NCBI GenBank assembly: GCA_949752795.1
Contig: OX457060.1
Coordinates: 2,905,454-2,969,453, forward strand
DNA: 64,000 nt
Direction: 5' to 3'
Source of the DNA: Hyperoodon ampullatus
Taxonomy: Eukaryota; Chordata; Mammalia; Artiodactyla; Ziphiidae
Shown here: positions 56,240-64,000 of the stretch, piece by piece
Position numbering within the stretch: the stretch's first letter is position 1
How the letters are laid out: each line of letters starts with the position of its first letter
The notes under the pieces: model-generated
Seen by the model: only the letters and a program-made list of their open reading frames with translations
Databases searched by the model: none
Told to the model about the DNA's origin: nothing
Position numbers and translations under genes: made by a program

Positions 56240-57895
56240 GGAATTCACACCCGAATGAATGAATGGATTGCATGTGTAGTCTTAATACAGAGGGACTTAA
56301 GTGCCAACGGTTACCTTGTGTACAACTGGGAATCCTTGCAGGATTTTGTGAAGATTAAATAACAGAAAGCAATGTTTTAAGAAGGAATTTAAGGAATAAG
56401 TAAATTTGCAAATAAGATTTTTTTAAAACCTGCAGATTTCCCCAGTCCCCACGAAGACAAGAGGCCAGTACACACTGGGAAGCGTGTTCTCAGGTCTCTG
56501 CTCCTCAGGCCCCTCATGCAAAGGGGCAGTGGCCCTCTCCCCACTTCTCTAGCCCACCCTGACCCCGGACTGGCCGTTCCCAGACAGAGCCCCCTCTAGA
56601 GAAGAGCACACGAGTGTGCTCACTTTTTTTTTTTTTTTTTGGCCTCTGGTCCTCTCTGCGGCATGTGCAGTGGTTTAAAACAGAGGCAGACAACCACAGC
56701 CTGCAGGTCTCATCCGGCTCACAAACCTATTTTGCTTCACAAACACAGTTTTTTCTAAAAGGTGAATTAAAACCCAAGAGATTTAAATTTTAAAAATGCA
56801 AATATCTGTCTTCTCTTGCAAAATCTGAGGCCTGGCCACAGGGACCAGAGTTCCTACGTGCCAACAGTATCTGTCTGGGGCCGTGAGGCAGTAACCCCCT
56901 TCGGATGGGCATGTGTCTGATTTCCAGGTCCCCATGGTCCCCATCTGATTGTCTCACTGTTTATGTTGAATGGATGCTGAGTCACTGAGTTGTCAACCTC
57001 TGCTTTAAAACCAACATCGCAAGTGGACCTTGGTCTCGCCCTTCACTAATGAGTGTTTCAGCCCCAAACAACCCTCAAAGGCACAGAGCAACAGTTCCTT
57101 AATCCCTGATATGTTTTTTGAGAAAGAGGCCCTTACAATCAAATACATCTGGGCATCGTCTACAGTTCTAACCTCTGGATACCCAGTGATAGTTTGACCA
57201 CCACTTTTTGCAGGGAGCACCCATGAAGGACATGTTGAAGAGAAGAACCTGTGAAGGCACAGAGATCCTCAGAACCTAGACAAAACCCTGCATTCACAGA
57301 GGGAATCTCTTTGAAATTGGAGCAGCACTGCCCACTTTCAGCCCTCTATTAAGAGAGATGACACGCAGCTAAAACAAGCCATCCACTGGATAAGTCAGTG
57401 CAGATGGAGCTGGGGAGGAGGAAGACCCATTGCCTTCAGTCCAGATCCTGGAAACAGACTCTGAGATGGAGGTGTGTGTGCAGGAGGTTTGTTGGGGGGT
57501 GCACCGGGGAAGAGAGAGGCCTCAGATGATCCTGCAGGGCCCTTCAGATTTGTCTCTCATATTGAGGCAAGGGAGCCAGGAATTTGTACCTCCTGTATCA
57601 GCCAGTCATGGAAGGAGAGAAACTAAACTTGAGGGAGGCAGCTCTCTCCAGCAGAAGGCAATTCCCAGAGAAGGATGCAGGGGTGAGCCATCAGAAGCCA
57701 GCACTCCCAGCACAAGCTGATGAGTGTCAGTCCTGATAGGAGAATCTGACTAGAATGCACAGACCCACTGCGCCCACCTTCTCTCTTCAGGGTTAAATAG
57801 AGCCACCTTTTTCCCTGCCACTGGCAGCCGTGACGGCCACATGAAAGTCAAAAGGCAGAACTTAGAGGCAAGGCTTTTACACGTTGCTTCCAACT
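56240..57895. other. Unassigned sequence
   Basis: Includes a possible SINE remnant at 56624-56668 and, near 56690-56800, text resembling a 'ggcccacaggtc' type hAT MITE ('gcaggtctcatccggctcac'). Neither is firm. No gene recognised. Confidence 0.35.
56624..56668 (-). repeat. Possible truncated or deleted CHR SINE remnant
   Basis: A 17-T run is followed directly by 'ggcctctggtcctctctgcg' and 'gcatgtg'. These look like non-adjacent pieces of a reversed CHR SINE joined by an internal deletion. Short, so uncertain. Confidence 0.4.
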
Positions 57896-57899
57896 TAAC

Positions 57900-58405
57900 A
57901 CACTGGTCAATAGGGTGATCTTTCTGAAGCACAGTTCTGATCACCTTTACTACAACACTCAAAAACCTTCAATGTCTCCCATGTCCCTCTGAATGAAGTC
58001 CAGACTCCTTAGCCTGGGATTCTAAGCCCTCCACTAGCTGTCCCAGGCTACCTTTCCAGCTTATCTCCCATCACTCTCCTGCAAAGCCCAGTACTGAACA
58101 GAATTCCCCAGGCAGTCTCCACAGTTCACTTCCTTCATGTCTTTACCACTGGTATCCCCTCTACCTGGAAAAGCCTTACCTTCCATCTCCATGTATTTAA
58201 ATCTTACCCAACTTTCTTGGTTCAGCTTAAATTCTTCCCCAGCTCCAGCTGAGTGGAAGACATCTCTCTCTGATCTTATAATAATATTTTCGCCTGTGAC
58301 TTGTATACAATTTTTCTCATATACTACGCCATAAACTCTTTGAGGGCAGGATTGAAGTCTCATTCAGTGTCTTGTCCATAGTAAATACATACTGAATATT
58401 TGTTG
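57900..58405 (+). repeat. L2 LINE 3' part, well preserved
   Basis: Forward L2: 'gggtgatctttctgaagcac' near 57913, 'tgaagtccagactccttagc' near 57994, 'ttgagggcaggattgaagtc' near 58341 and 'tactgaatatttgttgaatg' near 58390. About 500 bp in correct order. Confidence 0.82.
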
Positions 58406-58557
58406 AATGGATAGGTGGGTGGATGGATGGATGGATGGATGAATGGATGGGTGGATGGATGGATGGATGGGTAGTTGGGTGGATGGATGGGTGGATGGAT
58501 GGGTGGATGGATGTGTGGATGGATGGATGGATGGGTAGATGGATGGATGGATGGGTG
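58405..58557. repeat. (GGAT)n minisatellite
   Basis: About 150 bp of TGGA/GGTG units with variants ('ggtgg', 'gtagttgg', 'gtgtgg'). It begins exactly where the L2 3' tail ends. Confidence 0.95.
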
Positions 58558-58559
58558 GA

Positions 58560-59115
58560 CAGGAGTATAACTAGCAGAATGACAGGCCCTGGATAGATGT
58601 CTTACTATTGAGGTGATGCTGAATCTTGTGTTTACTCTCTTTCTTGGCTCTGTGTGTCCCATTTAGTTTATGACAAGAGGCAGACTGGTCTAAAAAGAAC
58701 TGAAGAATGTATTTTCTGTATCAAAATATGAAAATTACTTAGTGAGTACCAAAGGCAGTGGGGAGTCACTGAACCTCCTCTTTTTACCACATTTGCTCAT
58801 AAGAAGAGAATAGCACATAAATCCCCTTTGAGTGTGCCACAAGACAGCCCCTTAGCCAGCTGTTATATTTCAAGTGGTGTCACTCAGAAGACTTCTTGAA
58901 CCTCAGATAGTTATTAACAAAACAATATGCTGATCAGTTCCAAGAAACTAAATCAGAGGCAATCAGTTTTGGCAGCTGCTTGGCTCATGAAAGGTGACAC
59001 CCAATTAGAGAATATGATCAACCCCAAACAGTGTGTGCTTCCACTTCCCACAGTATTTACAACTGCAGTCATGGATCTGACAGCCATGGGTCCTGCTTGC
59101 AGACACAAACTCCTC
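58560..59115. other. No recognised feature
   Basis: Unique-looking sequence; short open frames only. Confidence 0.35.
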
Positions 59116-59119
59116 CAGA

Positions 59120-59310
59120 AGCCATAATAATAACCGCTTCCTCTTGTGTGATGCTGCATTTCATCTCAGTTCTCACAACAACTCCATGAGACAGGGATGG
59201 AAAGTATTCCCATCCCCTTTTGAAGCCCAGGCAATAGAGCCTCAGAGAGAAAAGACTACCTCAGAATAACATGTCAATAAAGCTAGTGGGTAGCAGCAGG
59301 GCCACAAGCA
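59120..59310 (-). repeat. MIR SINE
   Basis: Reverse MIR: 'ctcacaacaactccatgaga' near 59172 and 'aatagagcctcagagagaaa' near 59232. Confidence 0.7.
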
Positions 59311-59689
59311 AAACCTTGTCTTTGACTCCTTCACAGCAGCAGTCCCCTTGCTGTTGCATGACCTCACCCATACCTTTGTCTCTAGGTCTACAAAGGAAAA
59401 TGATCAAATGCACAGCCAAATTATCAATAATTTGTACAAGTGACATCATAGCCATTTTGTTAGAATTTTAGCACAATGTCTGGTCAGGGAATTATTCTTA
59501 AGGCCTAATTGAAATTACTTCTACAAAGTTTAATCTCAGTCTCCTTTGTCCCATTCTCATCTGTTTAATATTCTTTGGAAGGAGAACAAGTCCTGATTTT
59601 CAAAGGAATAAGGTGGTCCCTATCAGACCCTTGGGAAGATTGTGTAATAGGGGGAATGTGAACTCCTAGAAGGGGGAGCTCTTTTCTGG

Positions 59690-60960
59690 GATCAACTTAA
59701 ACTCACTAAGAACAAGTCACGTTAGACAGGCTTGTCGGTGGGACAACCACAATAGAGAATTAAATACATGCAGTAGATAGCGTGCCTATCGATTTTAGCA
59801 ATGTCTTTGATGGAGTTTCCTATAATATTGCTGTGAACAAATTATAGAGATATGGACCTCATGATAATACCATTCAGTGGATTTACAACCGGTTGAATGA
59901 ATTTGGAGATGATGATTAATGGGTGATGTGATCCTACAGGATGCTCTGAATGATATAATGAAGAAAGTTGACCCCTGCCTTTTCCAGTCCAAAACTTTTA
60001 GCAGGTGTTATTAAAAAGAGCCTAGGCAGGGCTTCCCTGGTGGCGCAGTGGTTGAGAATCTGCCTGCCAATGCAGGGGACACGGGTTTGAGCCCTGGTCT
60101 GGGAAGATCCCACATGCCACGGAGCAACTAGCCCCGTGAGCCACAAATACTGAGCCTGCGCGTCTGGAGCCTGTGCTCCACAACGAGAGGCCGCGATAGT
60201 GAGAGGCCCACGTACCGCGATGAGGAGTGGCCCCCACTTGCTGCAACTAGAGAAAGCCCTCACACAGAAACGAAGAGCTAACACAGCCATAAATAAATGA
60301 ATAAATAAATAAATAAATAAAATAAATTTAAAAAAGAGCCTAGGCAGGCTCTAGGGGACATCTGCATGGCTTAAGGCTGACAGGAGAAGCTGAGGGGTGG
60401 AGTGGCAGAGCTGGCAAGACAAAGGCAGTCTGGACAGGCCAATATATTGGTTCAAATCCAACGAGATGATATTTCAACTATTTCAAAAGCCTTGGGGTTT
60501 TATTCAAAGAATCAAGTGCACAAATAGAGGATGAAGAGATATACCTTGATAGCAACTCACAAGGAAAAGACCTCGGGATTGATTTTGGATGCAAGTGCAC
60601 CTTCACTTTGTCCTGTGGGGCTGTGGCCCAGGAAGCTAATAGGAGCTTGGAGAGTAGTTTTCAAGGTCCAGTCTGCTTCTCCCAGTGGCCCTGAGATGTG
60701 TGGTTAAGAGGGTCACTGTGGAAAAGAAGCTGGAAGCCATGTAAACTGAATCACAAATGAAGGCACTAGAGCTGTTTAGCCTGATGAAGATTGCCTTTGA
60801 CTATCTGAAAGATTATCTCTTGGAAGGAAGAATATTCTCACTATGTGAACTGGAGGGTCAGAGTGGGAGGCAGTGGGTAGAAGTTGAAAGGAAGCAGATC
60901 TTTGTTCAACTTTAGGAGGAGGACTCTAAGAATTGCCATTTTCCAGATAAGGCTACCTGG
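59690..60960 (+). mobile_element. CR1/L3-type LINE relic, ORF2 end, split by a CHR-1 SINE
   Basis: The left part (59690-60012) translates, with breaks, to a reverse-transcriptase-like block. It has a 'DFSNVFDGVSYN'-like motif from about 59794, an 'IQWIYNRLNEFG'-like motif from about 59871, and then 'VIN'-like text. The right part (60350-60960) ends with an 'LFSLMK..FDYLKDYLLEG'-like block near 60772-60830, which is characteristic of the C-terminus of CR1/L3 ORF2. Frameshifts and stops make it inactive. CR1/L3 elements were active early in amniote history, so this is among the oldest sequence in the window. Confidence 0.65.
60031..60330 (+). mobile_element. CHR-1 type SINE, long form, with (ATAA)n tail
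   Basis: Same long form as 41249-41557, including 'aggagtggcccccacttgct' and 'aactagagaaagccctcaca'. The tail is an (AAAT)n expansion at about 60284-60325. The TSD aaaaagagcctaggcagg is exact, 18 bp, at 60013-60030 and 60331-60348. It is inserted in the CR1/L3 relic. Confidence 0.97.
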
Positions 60961-60964
60961 CCCA

Positions 60965-61595
60965 AAGAAGCACAGAGCCAAGGATGAGACAGGCCCACAT
61001 CAAGAGAAGCTGCCACTAGGATGGGCTTCTAGGAGCTGAGTGCTCTGAGCCAAGACACAGCTGGGACACAAGGCTCTTCCCCTGAGGGTGGCCCATCACT
61101 GCAGTGGTGGCGGGCGGAGCTGACCAGCTCTCTCCCGCACTGAGTGTTGTCTTTGTGCTTGGTCCACTCATCCTTGACCCTTCCGGCCCCTGACCAGTGC
61201 CTGCGCTAAACACATGGTCCTAGTACTGTTAATAAATCCTTTAAGCCGGTCCTGAAGGTTCAGGCCGAGTGGTTTCAGTAGCTCCAGTTTTTCTCAGGGG
61301 CTTTTCTTAACCAACTTTTTCGTTTCTCCCTGGCTGTCTCTGCGCCCCTCCCTCCCCACCCCTGCACTTCATTCACCTGTGAGGCTCCCACTGAGTCCAG
61401 TGCTTTATTGAAAGCTAGAAAATCAGGGATGCTAATGACAGTGGAATGGGTGACCAAGAGTGCTTGGCAAACTTCCTCACTGAAGCTATTCCGAAACAGG
61501 AGTCTCCTTTGTAAAGATTTATCAGAGGGGCAGTGAGTGAACCAGATGGCATCTGAGAGGGGAGGGGAGAAGAATCAGGCCGGGTCGAACCCACT
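60965..61595. other. No recognised feature
   Basis: GC-rich, unique-looking. No domain in the short open frames. Confidence 0.35.
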
Positions 61596-61599
61596 GTGT

Positions 61600-61800
61600 G
61601 ATTGTCACTGGGTCAGTGCTCTTGAGACACGTTATCTCATGCGTTCTTTGCCATTAGCAAGGTCTACTTAGGTCTACTCATCCTTTTTAAATGGGAGGAA
61701 ACTGAGATTCACAGGTTTCAGTCACCTGCTCAAGGCGACACAGCCAGCAAGTTGAACTCGCCGGAGTCAGGGTTTGAACTCAGGTCTGCAGGACCTTACA
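61600..61800 (-). repeat. MIR SINE
   Basis: Reverse MIR: 'atgggaggaaactgagattc' near 61691, 'cctgctcaaggcgacacagc' near 61727 and 'gtcagggtttgaactcaggt' near 61766. Confidence 0.75.
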
Positions 61801-61804
61801 GCCC

Positions 61805-62300
61805 ATTCTGTCTTCACCCGAGGGCTTTTTGATTCAAGAAGTTGGAATCTACCAGGCTTACATCCTGCAACCGTTCTTAAATTAATTGTAGAATTTCATT
61901 CTTCCAAAAAGTTTGCTTTGCAGCAACACTCAGGAAAAAACTGTCACTCCACAGGGCTTTGATTAGCCATATGAACATTTCTTTAGAAAAGACAGATTAG
62001 AACAATGCAGGGAAGCTGCCCCTGAAATTAAATGCAAGGTGATAACACTCCAATGACAGATACGAGGGCTGGAAGCGGACGGAGGGGTTGGTACAGAGGC
62101 TCCTGCAGAACCATCCCCACTCCCTGGGGTCCAGTGTGGCCCTCGTCTCTGCTGTGAGACACCAAAAAGTCATTTTCTTTACTTTTGCCCAATTGCTGAC
62201 ATTTATAGAAGGGTCGTAGGTATACTACAATATGGGCTTCCATTTGGTATTACCAATTTGCCTGAAAGAAATCCTGCATTAAATTAAGACAGTAAGCACT
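61805..62300. other. No recognised feature
   Basis: Unique-looking sequence without an assignable element. Confidence 0.35.
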
Positions 62301-62304
62301 GTAA

Positions 62305-62460
62305 TGTAATATTGGCTGACAGTGTGGGTTCTAGTGCCTGGCTGCTCCATCACCTCTCCCTAACCACGAACTTCCCTGGGCTGCAGCTTCTTTCTTTGGA
62401 TTGTTTTGAGGATTTGATTTGTTAATACATATAATACAGAGTAAGTGGTTTCTTGTGCTT
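62305..62460 (+). repeat. MIR SINE, degenerate
   Basis: 'gtgtgggttctagtgcctgg' near 62322 and 'ttttgaggatttgatttgtt' near 62403 follow forward MIR order. Confidence 0.45.
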
Positions 62461-62869
62461 TGGTTTGGTTTTTTAAAGAGAAGGAGAAATATGGTCATTG
62501 TGCAGCATGTTCCCAACCCAAACGTTGGTAACTGAATCAGTTAACACCCTCAAAGGACAGCTCTGAGCTTAGACTCCCATCTTCTACATTATTCAGAATA
62601 TCTCTACAACTTGCTACACCCGATTCACCTGCAACTACTGAAACTCTCAACGGATGACAGCTCAGTGCTGGTGATAACATGTGAGAATAAGAACCCAGCA
62701 ATTCATCTTCTGGACATTCAGTTGTTTGTAAATTTGACAAAGTCACTATTAACATTAGCTTACTGTGTTCACTTCTATTTAGCAATTGCTTTGTGGGGCT
62801 CCTCTTGATTGGGGAAGACTAGGAAAAGAACAGAGAACTTTTCCAGCATCCTAGAAGTATTCTATATTC

Positions 62870-64000
62870 ATTTATGAGCTGATTCACTCATTCACTGGAA
62901 AAATAATTTCTTGAGAAACCATGACATGCCCAGCTCTGAGCTGAGTTCAAGGAATTCAATGGTTAGATAAGAAGGCAGCCTCCCTGCCCTTACGGTGCTT
63001 CTAGCAAGATATACGACAAACAAGTAAACAAGGATTTAAATAATTATATCATAAAAAGTGCTATGAAGCAAACAGGAAGGGCTTACGACAGAGAATAATG
63101 GTGGTGGAGAGGTGATACTTAGACAAGGTGTTCAGAGAAGGTCTCTTTGAGGAGAAAATGGGTAAAATCAGACCTAAAAATTTAGAGGCCAGCTGTGACA
63201 GGTACCACTGGTTGCCTACCCAACACTTTCCCACTTCTTCCTTGTATGGTTTAGGGCCACAATGTACCCAGCTAAAAGTACCCAGCCACAACTTTATGGA
63301 GGGCCTCAGCACAGGGTACCTAGCTAAAACACTCTATCCCAGCCGTCTTGGTAGCAAGGGATAGCCAATGTGACAGTGTCCTGGCCAATGAGATATAAAC
63401 TGGGGTTTAGAGGAAAGTGTTTCTCCTCTAATATAAGTACTGCCTATTTTGCTTCCCTTCAGCTCCTTCTTCTTATCTGAAATATGGATAGGATGCCTGG
63501 TGCTATGGCAGCCATTTTGCAACCATGAGGAAATAGCCAAAACAGAGAACCTCAGGAACCTTGTCTATGACATTGCTGAGCCATGACCAATGCTACCTTT
63601 TCCGGACTTCTAATTGAATGACAAGACAAACAAACAAAAACCCTTGTATGTACTGAAGTCACTATATCAGAATTTTCTGTTATGCAGGGTCAAATGAAAT
63701 CCCTCACTGATATACCAGCCACACAAAGCACAGAGGAAAGGGCATTTCAGGCAGAAGAAATGACATGCCTGAAGACCTTAAGGCAGGAATGAGCTTGGCA
63801 TGTTTAGGAGCAGAGAGAAGGCCAGTGTGGCTGGAGTATAGCAGACAGAGGAAAGTGAGGGCGGCTAAGGTTGGAGAGAGAAGCAAGAGACGGGTCAATT
63901 AAAGCCTTACAGGTCCAAGTAAGGAATTTGACTTTTATTTTCAGGATGAATGGAAACCAGTTGATAGCTGATATCTATTCTACAGATCCACCTGCCATGT
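62870..64000 (-). repeat. L2 LINE, minus strand, split by an MLT1-type LTR
   Basis: Reverse L2 at 62870-63180: 'gattcactcattcactggaa' near 62880 and 'ctccctgcccttacggtgct' near 62980. It resumes at 63698-64000: 'aagggcatttcaggcagaag' near 63737 and 'gcatgtttaggagcagagag' near 63798. It runs off the right edge. Confidence 0.65.
63180..63695 (+). mobile_element. MLT1-type (ERVL-MaLR) LTR, degenerate
   Basis: 'gtcctggccaatgagatata' near 63378 and 'ctatggcagccattttgcaa' near 63502 fit an old MLT1 subfamily. 'tctaattgaatgacaagaca' near 63608 lies in its 3' region. It is inserted in L2. Subfamily not assignable. Confidence 0.5.

Noticed and set aside
28690..64000. A seemingly novel long repeat family recurring many times on the plus strand (for example 38.3, 45.0, 53.7 and 62.9 kb)
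   Set aside because: On reversing the strand, the text matches the known 3' region of L2, including its (ATTC)n tail. These are ordinary minus-strand L2 copies.
1..64000. CRISPR array, operon, or bacterial mobile system
   Set aside because: The sequence is clearly mammalian, and no regular spaced direct repeats or bacterial genes are present.

Overview
This is mammalian nuclear DNA, most likely from a cetacean. The diagnostic signal is a set of about 13 tRNA-derived CHR-type SINEs, recognised by a 'gcttccctggtggcgcag' head, a pol III B box and an A-rich tail. Many are clean and carry matching target-site duplications (TSDs). CHR SINEs belong to the whale, hippopotamus and ruminant lineage. 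No Bov-B LINE or Bov-A element, which would mark a ruminant, was seen. The 3' ends of cetartiodactyl-type L1 are also present. I found no protein-coding exon, tRNA or rRNA gene, or CRISPR-like array that I can support. Every long open frame is either a shadow of a transposon or a chance opening in GC-richer DNA. The window reads as intergenic or deep intronic sequence. || Layout. Positions 1-9.6 kb are A+T-rich and built mostly of old L1: a minus-strand piece, then several plus-strand pieces including a long decayed ORF2. CHR-1/CHR-2 SINEs sit inside them, and an unidentified 0.9 kb block lies at about 2.0-2.95 kb. Positions 9.6-12.7 kb hold a CHR-2 SINE, an apparently unique stretch, and an MLT1-like LTR split by a second LTR. 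Positions 13-28.4 kb are GC-richer and repeat-poorer, with a few MIR, L2 and MLT1 copies, one GATA microsatellite, candidate conserved noncoding blocks and a perfect 16-bp inverted repeat. Positions 28.7-36.5 kb are again L1-rich: a 1.7 kb minus-strand L1 inserted in an L2, three CHR-2 SINEs within 1.2 kb, and a plus-strand L1 carrying a Tigger-like MITE and another CHR-2. || Positions 36.5-64 kb are mixed old sequence: many minus-strand L2 copies, three of them split by MLT1-type LTRs, plus MIRs, hAT-type MITE fragments, young 5'-truncated L1 3' ends with TSDs, two CHR-1 SINEs, one more CHR-2, a GGAT minisatellite, and a decayed CR1/L3-type LINE at about 59.7-60.96 kb. || The nesting gives a relative order of insertion: CR1/L3, L2 and MIR are oldest; MLT1/ERVL-type LTRs and L1M come next; then MITEs; then CHR-1; then CHR-2 and the youngest L1 ends. 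The most distinctive local structures are a 111-bp near-identical tandem duplication at 38.6-38.8 kb, the perfect hairpin at 20.3 kb, a C-rich tract with strong G-quadruplex potential at 48.19 kb, and the CR1/L3 relic. No novel gene system is evident. Family names rest on remembered consensus features, not on a database search.
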